Assembly (NCBI RefSeq): GCF_004801855.1
Contig: NZ_SSTC01000036.1
Location: forward strand, 1 to 43,501
Direction: 5' to 3'
DNA length: 43,501 nucleotides
From: Pseudomonas sp. A-1
GTDB taxonomy: Bacteria; Pseudomonadota; Gammaproteobacteria; Pseudomonadales; Pseudomonadaceae
The translations under genes and the position numbers were made by a program. Under the pieces are notes generated by a model. The model was not told the DNA's origin. It was given only the letters and a program-made list of their open reading frames with translations, and ran no database searches. Positions 19,204 through 27,109 of the stretch are shown here, one piece after another (positions within the stretch are counted from its first letter, which is position 1; each line of letters opens with the position of its first letter).

Positions 19204-20073
19204 ATGAACATCTTCGACTTCCTGGCCAGCAACCCGCTGGCCTTCGTTTTCTGCGCTACCGTCATCGGCCTGTTGATCGGCAGTTTCCTCAACGTGGTGG
19301 TCTACCGCCTGCCGATCATGATGCAGCGCGACTGGCAGGCGCAGGCGCGCGAGGTGCTGGAGCTGCCGGGCGTCGAGCACGAGCGCTTCGATCTGCTGCT
19401 GCCAGATTCCAGTTGCCCGCACTGCGGGCACCGGATCAGGCCTTGGGAGAACATCCCGCTGCTCAGCTGGCTGGCCCTGCGCGGGCGCTGCTCGGGCTGC
19501 CGGGCGCCGATCAGCAAGCGCTATCCGCTGGTGGAGCTGGCCTGCGGCGTGCTGTCGGGCTATGTCGCCTGGCACTTCGGCTTCGGCTGGCAGGCGGGTG
19601 CCGCGCTGCTGCTGAGCTGGGGCCTGCTGGCGATGAGCCTGATCGACGCCGATCATCAGCTGCTGCCCGACGTGCTGGTGCTGCCGCTGTTGTGGCTGGG
19701 GCTGATCGTCAACCAGTCCGGGCTGTTCGCCAGCCCGGCCGATGCCTTCTGGGGTGCGGTGGCCGGCTATCTCAGCCTGTGGTCGGTGTACTGGCTGTTC
19801 AAGCTGGTGACCGGCAAGGAGGGCATGGGCTACGGTGACTTCAAGCTGCTGGCCATGCTCGGCGCCTGGGGTGGCTGGCAGATCCTGCCGCTGACCATCC
19901 TGCTGTCCTCGCTGGTCGGCGCCGTGCTCGGCATCGTCATCCTGCGCCTGCGCCGCGCCGGGAGCGGTACGCCGCTGCCCTTCGGCCCCTACCTGGCCAT
20001 CGCCGGCTGGATCGCCCTGCTGTGGGGCGACGAGATCACCGGCAGCTACCTGCGCTTTGCAGGGATGGGTTGA
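19204..20073 (+). CDS. pilD: Prepilin peptidase / N-methyltransferase PilD
   Basis: 289 residues, inner-membrane aspartic protease that cleaves leaders before Phe1 of prepilins and pseudopilins and methylates the new N-terminus. The cytoplasmic zinc-binding tetracysteine loop (CPHCGHRI ... CSGCRAPI) is present, and the two catalytic Asp lie in LIDADHQLLPD and GYGDFKLLAMLGAW. About eight hydrophobic helices. It is expected to process both short pilins encoded at 15074-16037. Confidence 0.97.
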   Translation: MNIFDFLASNPLAFVFCATVIGLLIGSFLNVVVYRLPIMMQRDWQAQAREVLELPGVEHERFDLLLPDSSCPHCGHRIRPWENIPLLSWLALRGRCSGCRAPISKRYPLVELACGVLSGYVAWHFGFGWQAGAALLLSWGLLAMSLIDADHQLLPDVLVLPLLWLGLIVNQSGLFASPADAFWGAVAGYLSLWSVYWLFKLVTGKEGMGYGDFKLLAMLGAWGGWQILPLTILLSSLVGAVLGIVILRLRRAGSGTPLPFGPYLAIAGWIALLWGDEITGSYLRFAGMG

Positions 20074-20270
20074 TCGCAACGGGCCTGCGGTTGAAGATCC
20101 GCGCAGCGAGTTTCCAGCGCAGGCCCGCTGCGTAGCGGCGCGTCGTGGTGGCCATTCGCTGGCGCGAGCTCCCATCACACGGCGCCCTCCCTGCAATCCG
20201 CACTCGACGAGTGGAGCCCTTCGGTCAACCGGGCGATAATGCGCCATCGCGGCTACGGACCTGCTTTCCC

Positions 20271-20879
20271 ATGAAACCCTGGATTCTCGGCCTGACCGGC
20301 GGCATCGGCAGCGGCAAGAGCGCGGCGGCCGACCATTTCGCCAGCCTCGGCGTGCACCTGGTCGATGCCGACCAGGCGGCGCGCTGGGTGGTCGAGCCCG
20401 GCCGGCCGGCGCTGGCCCACATCGTCGACCGCTTCGGCGCACAGATTCTCCGCGAGGATGGCGCACTGGACCGCGCGGCGCTGCGCGCGCGGATCTTCGA
20501 CGCCCCCGAGGAGCGCCAGTGGCTGGAGCAGCTGCTGCATCCGCTGATCCGCGCGGAGATGCGCGACGCCCTGGAGGAAGCCCGCTCGCCCTACGCCATC
20601 CTGGTCTCGCCGCTGCTGGTGGAATCCGCCGCGCAGCGGCAGATGAGCCAGCGCGTGCTGGTGGTGGACGTGCCGGAGCAGGTGCAGATCGAGCGCACCG
20701 TGCAGCGCGACCGTGTCCCCGAGGCGCAGGTGCGCGCCATCCTGCAGGCCCAGGCCAGCCGCGAGGAGCGCCTGCGCCATGCCCACGACGTGCTGGTCAA
20801 CGACCGCGACCTGGCCTGGCTGCACGGCGAGGTGGAGCGCCTGCACGACTTCTATCTGACCCTGCGAGGAGGCCAGTGA
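20271..20879 (+). CDS. coaE: Dephospho-CoA kinase
   Basis: 202 residues; phosphorylates dephospho-CoA at the 3'-hydroxyl in the last step of coenzyme A synthesis. Begins [20 protein letters not shown], a Walker A P-loop, followed by [13 protein letters not shown] and the lid helix [12 protein letters not shown]. The ATG at 20271 is the family start. The pilD-coaE-yacG order is standard in pseudomonads. The 197-bp gap upstream holds short G/C-rich direct and inverted patches but no gene that I can see. Confidence 0.96.
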   Translation: MKPWILGLTGGIGSGKSAAADHFASLGVHLVDADQAARWVVEPGRPALAHIVDRFGAQILREDGALDRAALRARIFDAPEERQWLEQLLHPLIRAEMRDALEEARSPYAILVSPLLVESAAQRQMSQRVLVVDVPEQVQIERTVQRDRVPEAQVRAILQAQASREERLRHAHDVLVNDRDLAWLHGEVERLHDFYLTLRGGQ

Positions 20880-21079
20880 TGAACAAGCCCCTGACCGTCG
20901 CCTGCCCGACCTGCGCTGCGCAGGTGGAGTGGACGGCCAACAACCCCTACCGCCCCTTCTGCTGCGAGCGCTGCAAGCTGATCGACCTCGGCGCCTGGGC
21001 GGCCGAGGAGCACGCCATCCCCGGCGACGATCTGGAAGACGAGCTGTTCAGCGGCGATCTGGAAGGACGCCGGCACTGA
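20879..21079 (+). CDS. yacG: DNA gyrase inhibitor YacG (zinc-binding)
   Basis: 66 residues with the four-Cys zinc site [10 protein letters not shown]...[13 protein letters not shown] followed by an acidic tail ([13 protein letters not shown]). YacG binds the GyrB subunit and blocks gyrase binding to DNA. The ATG overlaps the coaE stop (TGATG), so the two are translationally coupled, and the same overlap joins it to the next gene. Confidence 0.94.
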   Translation: MNKPLTVACPTCAAQVEWTANNPYRPFCCERCKLIDLGAWAAEEHAIPGDDLEDELFSGDLEGRRH

Positions 21080-21390
21080 TGCCCATGGACATCGAGGAAC
21101 TGACCCGCCGCCTGCACGCCATCCGCGACCACAACGACTGGCGCCGCTTCCACAGCCCGAAGAACCTGGCCATGGCCGCCAGCGTGGAGATGGCCGAGCT
21201 GGTGGAGATCTTCCAGTGGCTGAGCGAGGACGAGGCCCGGCGGCTGCCGGGCGACAAGCTGGAGCACGCCGGCCAGGAAATCGGTGACGTGGTGCTCTAC
21301 CTGTTGCTGCTGTGCGGCGAACTGGGCCTGGACCTGGACGCCGTGGTGCGTGCCAAGCTGGCTGACACCGAACGGCGCTACAAGCGATGA
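21079..21390 (+). CDS. MazG-like NTP pyrophosphohydrolase family protein
   Basis: 103 residues, all-alpha NTP pyrophosphatase fold of the MazG/RS21-C6 type. The metal-binding pattern is visible: SVEMAELVEIFQWLSEDEA in the first helix pair and QEIGDVVLYLLLLCGELG in the second. These enzymes hydrolyse non-canonical or modified nucleoside triphosphates. Start overlaps the yacG stop (TGATG); a second ATG two codons later (21085) is also possible. It overlaps cmoM by 4 bp. Confidence 0.88.
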   Translation: MPMDIEELTRRLHAIRDHNDWRRFHSPKNLAMAASVEMAELVEIFQWLSEDEARRLPGDKLEHAGQEIGDVVLYLLLLCGELGLDLDAVVRAKLADTERRYKR

Positions 21391-22154
21391 GCGAATCCGG
21401 ACAGCAGGACCGTCATTTCGACGAACTGGCCACCCGTTTCGCCGAGAAGATCTACGGCGGCGCCAAGGGTGCCATCCGCCTCGCCGTGCTGCAGGCCGAC
21501 CTCAAGGAGGCCCTGCCCGAGCGGCCGCTGCGGGTGCTCGACGTCGGCGCCGGCCTCGGCCACATGAGCCTGTGGCTGGCCGGCCAGGGCCATGCGGTGA
21601 CCCTGGCCGAGCCCGCCGCACCGATGCTGGAGGGCGCCCGCGCGCGCTTTGCCGAAGCGGGCCAGCAAGCCACCTTCATCCAGGCGCCCTGGCAGGAGCT
21701 GCTCGGCCAGCTGGATACCCGCTTCGATCTGGTGCTCTGCCATGCGGTGCTGGAGTGGCTGGCCGAGCCGCCGGCGATCCTGCCGGTGCTGCATCAGCTC
21801 ACGGCCCCCGACGGCTGGCTGTCGCTGGCCTTCTACAACCGTGACGCGCTGATCTACCGCAATCTGCTCAAGGGTCACTTCCGCAAGCTGCGCAGGGAGC
21901 GCTTCGCCGGCGAGGGGCAGAGCCTGACGCCGCAGCGCCCGCTCGACCCGCGCGAGCTGGCCGTGCAGCTGGACGACTGGTTCCGCATCGAGCAGCGCAG
22001 CGGCGTGCGGGTGTTCCACGACTACATGCCGGCCGAGTTCCAGGCCCGCGCCGAGCTGACCGAACTGCTGGAGATGGAACTGGCCTACCGCCGCCACCCG
22101 GCCTTCGCCGGGCTCGGTCGCTACCTGCACTGGATCTGCCGACCACAGCCCTGA
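21387..22154 (+). CDS. cmoM: tRNA 5-carboxymethoxyuridine methyltransferase CmoM
   Basis: 255 residues, class I SAM methyltransferase. Motif I is VLDVGAGLGHMSLWLA, and the CmoM-like features FHAVLEW (here CHAVLEWLAEPP), LSLAFYNRDALIYRNLLKG and SGVRVFHDYMPAEFQ match E. coli CmoM (SmtA). It methylates cmo5U34 to mcmo5U in tRNAs. Start ATG overlaps the MazG-like gene stop (ATGA). Confidence 0.92.
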   Translation: MSESGQQDRHFDELATRFAEKIYGGAKGAIRLAVLQADLKEALPERPLRVLDVGAGLGHMSLWLAGQGHAVTLAEPAAPMLEGARARFAEAGQQATFIQAPWQELLGQLDTRFDLVLCHAVLEWLAEPPAILPVLHQLTAPDGWLSLAFYNRDALIYRNLLKGHFRKLRRERFAGEGQSLTPQRPLDPRELAVQLDDWFRIEQRSGVRVFHDYMPAEFQARAELTELLEMELAYRRHPAFAGLGRYLHWICRPQP

Positions 22155-22307
22155 TGCCAGCGGCGGGGCTCGCCCAGCCGGCCGCCAAGCGGCACATGGC
22201 GGCGGATCGAGACGCCCCAGCAGGACAATGCCGCGCACGGGCATTGATAAATGGCGGTCTTCGGTCGCAAGCTGTGCATGATCGCCCCGTTACTCGCAGG
22301 TGCCGCC

Positions 22308-22895
22308 ATGTCCGCCCGCGTCCCGCTCCTGCTGCTGCTCGCCGCCCTCGCCGGCTGTCAGGCCAGCAACCCCTACACGGCCAGCCACCAGCCCTATCCG
22401 CCGGCGCCCCTCGACCCGGCGACGGCGCGCCATGCCGACCCGGGCAGCTATCCGCCGGCGACGCGCGACTTCGGCCAGTATCGCCACTGGCAGTGGGCCG
22501 AAGAGGTGGACGAACTGCTGGCCGGCATCGTCAGCGCCGAACTCGACCAGCGCGGCCTGCGCCCGGGGAGCACGCAGAGCCCGGCCACCCTCAGCCTGCG
22601 CGCCTACCAGCGCAGTGCGATCCGCCAGCGTCAGACCTACGACGATCCCTATCTCGGGGCCGGCCTGGGTTACTACCATCACCACTACGGCTACTGGGGG
22701 GGCATGCCCATCCCGCTGGTGCGTACCGTCACCTATCGGGTCGAGGAGGTGCAGCTGGACTTCTTCGATGCCCGCAGCGGCGAGCGGGTCTGGCAGGCCA
22801 TCGGCGAAGCCGAGCAGAGCGGCCGTGGCGCCGCCAGCGCCGATGCCCTGCGCCGCGCCGTGCGCCAGGCGCTGGACGGCTTCCCGCCGCCTTGA
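22308..22895 (+). CDS. DUF4136-family lipoprotein
   Basis: 195 residues with a lipoprotein signal (lipobox LAGC, Cys17) and a DUF4136-like domain: the strand motif FGQYRHWQWAEE, the helix VSAELDQRGLRPG, a His/Tyr/Gly-rich loop (GLGYYHHHYGYWGG) and the closing strand pair EEVQLDFFDARSGERVWQA. The function of the family is unknown; proteins are probably periplasmic, outer-membrane attached. It is followed by a second copy of the same family, so this is a tandem duplication that has diverged. Confidence 0.85.
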   Translation: MSARVPLLLLLAALAGCQASNPYTASHQPYPPAPLDPATARHADPGSYPPATRDFGQYRHWQWAEEVDELLAGIVSAELDQRGLRPGSTQSPATLSLRAYQRSAIRQRQTYDDPYLGAGLGYYHHHYGYWGGMPIPLVRTVTYRVEEVQLDFFDARSGERVWQAIGEAEQSGRGAASADALRRAVRQALDGFPPP

Positions 22896-22969
22896 CCGCG
22901 GCCCCGGACGCGACCACTCTCATCGGTACGACGCCAATCCCGGCGCCTTTCTGCCTCCGGGAGATCACC

Positions 22970-23536
22970 ATGTTCCGCCGTACCCTCCTCCTCGTCGTCC
23001 TGCTCGGCCTGGCCGCCTGCCAGAGCATCCAGGTCGACAGCGACTACGACCCCAACCGCGACTTCGCCGCCCTGCAGACCTGGAACTGGCAGGAACCGGC
23101 CGTGCAGTACCGCCCGAACGACCCGCGCCTGACCAGCGACCTCACCGAGCAACGAGTGCGCGCCGCGATCGCCCAGCAGCTCGAGCAGCGCGGGCTGCGC
23201 CAGTCAGCCCCCGGCGCTGCGGCCGACTTTCGCGTGCAGGCGTTCCTGATCGTCGACACCCGCCAGCAGCAGGTCGCCACCTACTACGGCAGCGACCTGA
23301 TGACCGACCACCATGGCCGGCTGTGGGCCTCGCCCGGCTTCACCGAGGTACGCACCCTCGACTACCAGGTCGGCACCCTGCAGCTGGACTTCCTCGACCA
23401 GGACGGCAAGCTGATCTGGCGCGGCAGCGGCGCGCAGACGGTGCGCCGCAACCCCGGCTCGCCCCAGGAGCGCAGCGCCGCCATCCACGAAACGGTGGCG
23501 AAGATCCTCGAACAGTACCCGCCGCGGCGGCGCTGA
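22970..23536 (+). CDS. DUF4136-family lipoprotein (second copy)
   Basis: 188 residues with lipobox LAAC (Cys17) and a complete DUF4136 domain: VDSDYDPNRDFAALQTWNW, RVRAAIAQQLEQRGLRQ, FRVQAFLIVDTRQQQV, then TLQLDFLDQDGKLIWRGSG. This is the more standard of the two tandem members. GGGAG lies 7 bp before the ATG. It is followed by the DsrE-family gene after 3 bp. Confidence 0.88.
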   Translation: MFRRTLLLVVLLGLAACQSIQVDSDYDPNRDFAALQTWNWQEPAVQYRPNDPRLTSDLTEQRVRAAIAQQLEQRGLRQSAPGAAADFRVQAFLIVDTRQQQVATYYGSDLMTDHHGRLWASPGFTEVRTLDYQVGTLQLDFLDQDGKLIWRGSGAQTVRRNPGSPQERSAAIHETVAKILEQYPPRRR

Positions 23537-23539
23537 AGC

Positions 23540-23902
23540 ATGGCGCAGCGCATCCTGATCCTGGTCGCCAGCGGCCCGAGCACGCCGATGCGCTGCGCCG
23601 CGCCCTTCCACATCGCCACCCTGCTGGCCTGCATGGACGCCGAGGTGACCCTGTTCCTCACCGGCGAGGGCGTGCAGCTGGCGCGCGCGGAGATCGCCGA
23701 CACGCTGCACGCCATCGACGGCGGCGAGCCGCTGCGCCACTTCATCCGCCAGGCCAGAAGCGCCGGGGCGCACCTGCTGATGTGCCGTGCCCCCGGTGTG
23801 CCGCTGCACGAGTACCGGCTGATCGAGGAAGTCGAGACGGCCACCAGCGGCGGCGAGCTGGCGCAGATGATCCTCGAATACGACCGCGTGCTGACCCTCT
23901 GA
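23540..23902 (+). CDS. DsrE-family protein
   Basis: 120 residues with the DsrE/TusD-like fold: RILILVASGPSTPMRCAAPF, AEVTLFLTGEGVQLA, and GAHLLMCRAPGVPLHEYRL. Cys residues occur at PMRCAA, LLACMD and LMCRAP; the family carries out sulfur-relay or thiol chemistry in several systems, but this single-gene type is not assigned. It is followed after 25 bp by a GcvH-like lipoyl-domain gene, a pairing also known from sulfur-oxidation (sHdr/Lbp) gene sets. Confidence 0.85.
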   Translation: MAQRILILVASGPSTPMRCAAPFHIATLLACMDAEVTLFLTGEGVQLARAEIADTLHAIDGGEPLRHFIRQARSAGAHLLMCRAPGVPLHEYRLIEEVETATSGGELAQMILEYDRVLTL

Positions 23903-23927
23903 GCGACTCGACCGGCAAGGAGCGCCC

Positions 23928-24407
23928 ATGAACGACATCCTCACCCTGCACGGCCTGCCCTTCCCCGCCGGACTGCTCTACGCCCCGGCCTACAACCTGT
24001 GGTTGCGCGAGGAGCCCGATGGCATCGTCACCCTCGGCCTGAGCGCCTACGGCTGCGCACTGTACGGGCAGATCTTCGCCTTCACCCCCAGGCGCGTCGG
24101 CCTGCACATCGACGCCGGCCGCAGCTTCGGCGTGGTCGAGTTCGCCAAGGCCGCCAGCTCGGCGCGCAGCCCGCTGGCCGGCGAACTGGTCGAGGGCAAT
24201 GTCCGCGTGCAGGAACAGCCGGTGCTGATCAACCGCGACTGCTATGGCGAGGGCTGGCTGGTGCGTATCAGGCCCGACGACTGGCCTGCTGCCCGCGCTA
24301 GCTTCGTCAGCGGCGCGGCGGCGCTGGCCGCCTTCGCCGAGCAGATGCGTCTGGACAACTTCGACCCGCAGGCGCCCGGAGTGCAGGCGCTGCGGTGGAA
24401 AACCTGA
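23928..24407 (+). CDS. GcvH-like (lipoyl-domain) protein
   Basis: 159 residues. The core fits the glycine cleavage H-protein / lipoate-binding fold: LWLREEPDGIVTLGLSAYG, then SFGVVEFAKAASSARSPLAG, where the Lys in EFAKAAS is the likely lipoyl attachment site, then ELVEGNVRVQEQPVLINRD and GWLVRIRPDDW. A real glycine-cleavage GcvH is normally encoded with gcvP/gcvT, absent here; with the DsrE gene just upstream it may be a lipoate-binding protein for sulfur chemistry. The gene ends 12 bp before the 3' end of the convergent tRNA-Sec. Confidence 0.75.
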   Translation: MNDILTLHGLPFPAGLLYAPAYNLWLREEPDGIVTLGLSAYGCALYGQIFAFTPRRVGLHIDAGRSFGVVEFAKAASSARSPLAGELVEGNVRVQEQPVLINRDCYGEGWLVRIRPDDWPAARASFVSGAAALAAFAEQMRLDNFDPQAPGVQALRWKT

Positions 24408-24419
24408 AGGGACGGAAAG

Positions 24420-24515
24420 TGGCGGAAGGCAGTGAGAGTCGAACTCACCCGGGAACGGCTGCCGTCCCCAACCGGGTTTGAAGCCCGGCCGCGCCACCGG
24501 GCGCGATTGCCTTCC
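24420..24515 (-). tRNA. selC: tRNA-Sec (anticodon UCA), CCA end encoded
   Basis: 96 nt including the encoded CCA. Acceptor stem of 8 bp (GGAAGGCA / TGCCTTCC), 6-bp D stem with a four-base loop, anticodon loop CTTCAAA with TCA at tRNA positions 35-37 (24481-24479), long variable arm and a 5-bp T stem (GTGAG-TTCGACT-CTCAC): the 8+5 form that defines bacterial tRNA-Sec. It reads UGA in fdnG. Its 5' end is directly bordered by the prophage: the integrase stop codon is 8 bp upstream, so the tRNA has lost its native upstream sequence and its 5' half (nt 1-42) was supplied by the phage. Confidence 0.97.
24474..24515 (-). repeat. Prophage attachment site copy inside selC (42-bp direct repeat)
   Basis: These 42 bp (tRNA-Sec nt 1-42) recur exactly at 33350-33391. 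They run from the acceptor 5' strand through the D arm to the anticodon loop and three bases of the 3' anticodon stem. The symmetric anticodon stem-loop is the likely strand-exchange core for the tyrosine integrase. Confidence 0.93.
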
Positions 24516-24523
24516 ATGTTGAT

Positions 24524-25561
24524 TTACAAGGATTTTTTGTCGTCATCCCCTGACGCGCTGTCGGCAGTGTCGAAAAAGTGTCGAAAATCCCGCGCCGGTC
24601 CGAAGGTCAAAACATCCTGCATGTGATCCGGAGCCAGATGGGCATAACGCATGGTGACGCTCAGCGACGAGTGCCCGAGGATCTTCTGCAAGGCTAGCAG
24701 ACTACCCCCGTTCATCACGAAATGGCTTGCGAACGTGTGGCGAAGGACGTGCGTGGACTGTCCAGCAGGCAGCTCGATGCCCGCCCGGTCCAGGGCATCA
24801 TCGAAGGTATCCCGGCAACGCGTAAACAGCCCGAACCGCTCGAAGTGATCGAGCAGACGCTTTTCCAGGTCGGGGGTAATAGGCACCGCCCGCCGCTTGC
24901 GCGACTTCGTGTTGACGAACTGGACGAAGCCGCCACGCACCCGCGAGGGCACCAGGGACTGAGCTTCACCCCATCGACAGCCAGTGACCAGGCAGACGAA
25001 CGCCACCAGTTCGACATGGACATGCACCATCGACCGGAGGACGGCAAAAAGGCGCTCGAGCTGCGCGTGATCGAGGTACGTCAATTCGCGCTCTTGCAGC
25101 CGTAACGGCTTGATACCTTCCAGGGGATTGGCGTAGTCGATACAGTCCAGCGCACGGAGCTGGTTAAACATGGCCCTCGCATAGGTCAATTCGTTGTTGA
25201 GCGTCTTTCCGCTGATCCCCGATGCCAACCGATCCGCCCGATACGCTGCAAACGAAGCAGGACTCAAGCTTTGCGCCTCGGGATTGCCCAGGCGCTCGAA
25301 CATGCGTCGCATCAGCAGCTCACGCCCAGCGTAATCCGCGAGCGTATGGCCGTGCAGGGTTCCCCAAGTGGACAGCAGGTCGAGCAATCGCCGACGATCC
25401 CGAGCCGACGGGTTCCATGCAGGGTTCTGGGTAAGCTGTTGCCTAACCTGTGCTTCGAAGCGCATCGCTTCAGCCTTGGTCTTGAACGTGCGCCGGAACC
25501 GTCGGCCCTTCACAGGCTCAACGTCGACTTTCCAACGGCCATCCGCCTGACGCTCGATCAT
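24524..25561 (-). CDS. int: Phage tyrosine integrase
   Basis: 345 residues, site-specific recombinase. N-terminal arm-binding domain with WKVDVEPVKGRRFRRTF, SAM-like core-binding domain (~70-150), and catalytic domain with Arg in TGCRWGEAQSL, HxxR in HVLRHTFASHF, His in LGHSS and nucleophile Tyr in VTMRYAHL. Close in form to Pf-phage integrases. The ATG at 25561 overlaps the rep stop (ATGA) and has GGGGGAA 7 bp upstream; an ATG at 25576 is an alternative. It reads straight into selC, with 8 bp between stop codon and tRNA, so read-through from int may now supply tRNA-Sec precursor. Confidence 0.92.
   Translation of the reverse strand: MIERQADGRWKVDVEPVKGRRFRRTFKTKAEAMRFEAQVRQQLTQNPAWNPSARDRRRLLDLLSTWGTLHGHTLADYAGRELLMRRMFERLGNPEAQSLSPASFAAYRADRLASGISGKTLNNELTYARAMFNQLRALDCIDYANPLEGIKPLRLQERELTYLDHAQLERLFAVLRSMVHVHVELVAFVCLVTGCRWGEAQSLVPSRVRGGFVQFVNTKSRKRRAVPITPDLEKRLLDHFERFGLFTRCRDTFDDALDRAGIELPAGQSTHVLRHTFASHFVMNGGSLLALQKILGHSSLSVTMRYAHLAPDHMQDVLTFGPARDFRHFFDTADSASGDDDKKSL
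24568..24587. repeat. Integrase arm-type repeat, left end
   Basis: TGTCGAAAAAGTGTCGAAAA, two TGTCGAAAA units 11 bp apart, within the 3' end of int. The same 20 bp occur in the same orientation at 33228-33247 beside the other att site. Likely arm-binding sites for the integrase N-terminal domain. Confidence 0.6.
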
Positions 25562-26838
25562 ATGGCTTTCCCCCATCTGATCGTTCGTTCCTGAAGCTTG
25601 TCACGCACCCAGCGGTAAATGTCGCGCTCGGTCTTGCCCTTGAGTTCATAGTGCTCGAGGACGGTCGGCCAGCAGACCCACGCCTTCAGCTCAGCAAAGG
25701 TCTTTTTTGCCCCGATGCCCTGACGCGCAGCGAGGCTGACGAGGTTTCCCATGAGCAACTCAACGTTCTTGCCGGTGAAACCCGCCGAGGTCTTGTAATA
25801 CCGCTTGTACTGGTGATCGTCGACGAGGGAGTCAACGCCCGTTTGCACTCGGGCATCCTGAGCGAACAGGGTCCACGCGGCAGCGTACAGGCCGGGGCGA
25901 TCCAGGAGGCGGAACGATTGCATGCCGTAGCGCCAAAGGCCGTCCAGGTGCGCCACGAGTTCCTCAAAAGTGCGCGTGCCAATCGCCTCGCCGGTTTCCA
26001 GGTTGCAGGAGCCTGCCGCGAACTGTTGCACCACGGAGTGATGGTAGCGAACCTCAACCCGCCAGACCGTTTGCTTGGAGTCATAGTTGACCGGGTCGGC
26101 AGGGTCGAAGGGGTTGTCATAGGAGCGCCAGACGGCTTGCCAGTAGTCGAGCTTATCGATTGCCCGAGCCTGCAAGGTCTTGTTGTAGATGGCGAGCTGG
26201 ACGCCAGCAGCGGAGCCGAACAGGAAGGATTGCCCTTGGCCATAGACCGACGCTTCAGCGTCCCAGTGAATCGAGCTGATGCCAGAGGTATCACGCACTC
26301 GCCGGGAACGGCAGTGCATGCGCGCAATCATGTCGGCCGGAGGTGTCCAGCCCTGCACATCGAGCGCCAGGTGCACAGCGCACTGATTTGGAGCCCAGTC
26401 CTCAAGGCACCAGTCCGCCAGGCCGTCCATGAGCGCCTGAAGCCGTTCGGGCGTGCGCTGTTCGATCAGATGCGGGGAAACCTCGATTTTCAGGTGCGGG
26501 CCTGACTCGTCGTCGGCCACGTTGAAGTTTTTCAGCAGCAGCACGACGCCCAAGTCAGCATTCTGGAGCTTGAACTGATAGCCGGAATCACGACCGACGC
26601 GCCCCGCATGCCAGGTGTAACCGGCAAATTCGACCATGCCGGACAGCTCGAACAGCGACAAGGCCGCCGCGCGCAGCGTGCCGCGGTACAGTTGCCGCAC
26701 CGTATCAACCGAGCATTGCAGTAGCCGAACGCCAGACAGGTCCGTCAGGCGCGCGCTGATCGGGCACACGAACAGGCGACCTTTCTGGTCCTGTTCACCG
26801 TCATGATTCAAGCGGAATTGATGCTTTGGCGATGCCAT
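25558..26838 (-). CDS. Phage replication initiation protein (Pf1-like Rep)
   Basis: 426 residues, the length of the Pf1/Pf4 Rep. It starts with an N-terminal region containing FVCPISARLTDLSGVRLLQ and VEFAGYTWHAGR and includes PNQCAVHLALDVQGW (strand with a His, as in HUH-type Reps), then GQGQSFLFGSAAGVQLAIYN and TVWRVEVRYHH, then RYYKTSAGFTGKNVELLM with possible catalytic Tyr. It should nick the double-strand form at the plus origin and start rolling-circle synthesis. Start ATG at 26838; gene stop overlaps int (ATGA). An origin-like, hairpin-rich region lies just upstream. Confidence 0.85.
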   Translation of the reverse strand: MASPKHQFRLNHDGEQDQKGRLFVCPISARLTDLSGVRLLQCSVDTVRQLYRGTLRAAALSLFELSGMVEFAGYTWHAGRVGRDSGYQFKLQNADLGVVLLLKNFNVADDESGPHLKIEVSPHLIEQRTPERLQALMDGLADWCLEDWAPNQCAVHLALDVQGWTPPADMIARMHCRSRRVRDTSGISSIHWDAEASVYGQGQSFLFGSAAGVQLAIYNKTLQARAIDKLDYWQAVWRSYDNPFDPADPVNYDSKQTVWRVEVRYHHSVVQQFAAGSCNLETGEAIGTRTFEELVAHLDGLWRYGMQSFRLLDRPGLYAAAWTLFAQDARVQTGVDSLVDDHQYKRYYKTSAGFTGKNVELLMGNLVSLAARQGIGAKKTFAELKAWVCWPTVLEHYELKGKTERDIYRWVRDKLQERTIRWGKAI

Positions 26839-26884
26839 CCTTAACCCCTAATGTCCAATATTGTCCGTTTTCAACTTCGTTTAT

Positions 26885-27107
26885 CTGACGTGCTACAGGG
26901 ACGTCAGGGGCGGCGCTCTGGGGTCGCCTCGCTCTGCACCGAGCCGCTCGGCTCCCCCAGTGCGCCGCTGTTTTTCCTGTTCCTGGTGTTGTTGTGTCGT
27001 GTCACTTGGGCGACCCCCTTCGGGGGCGGGCTCTACTCGCGCGCTCGCTGAGCCTAGGTCTCATCCCATACGGGTAACGATCCCTGTCGCTCTTGGCCCT
27101 CCGGGCC
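26885..27107. other. Phage intergenic region, left copy: three hairpins and origin-like block
   Basis: No gene is visible in the 271 bp between rep and zot. It holds hairpins at 26885-26907 (CTGACGT / ACGTCAG), 26918-26960 (CTGGGG / CCCCAG enclosing GAGCCG/CGGCTC), 27014-27026 (CCCCC-TTC-GGGGG) and 27095-27107 (GGCCC-TCC-GGGCC). Bases 27006-27107 are closely similar to 31106-31215, including an identical 25-bp block (27070-27094 = 31180-31204). Filamentous phages keep replication origins and packaging hairpins in such regions; the role here is inferred. Confidence 0.65.
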
Positions 27108-27109
27108 GC

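Noticed and set aside
24516-24570. A clear promoter for selC at the phage edge
   Set aside because: I looked for -35/-10 boxes on the minus strand and found only weak A/T-rich candidates; not strong enough to list as a feature.
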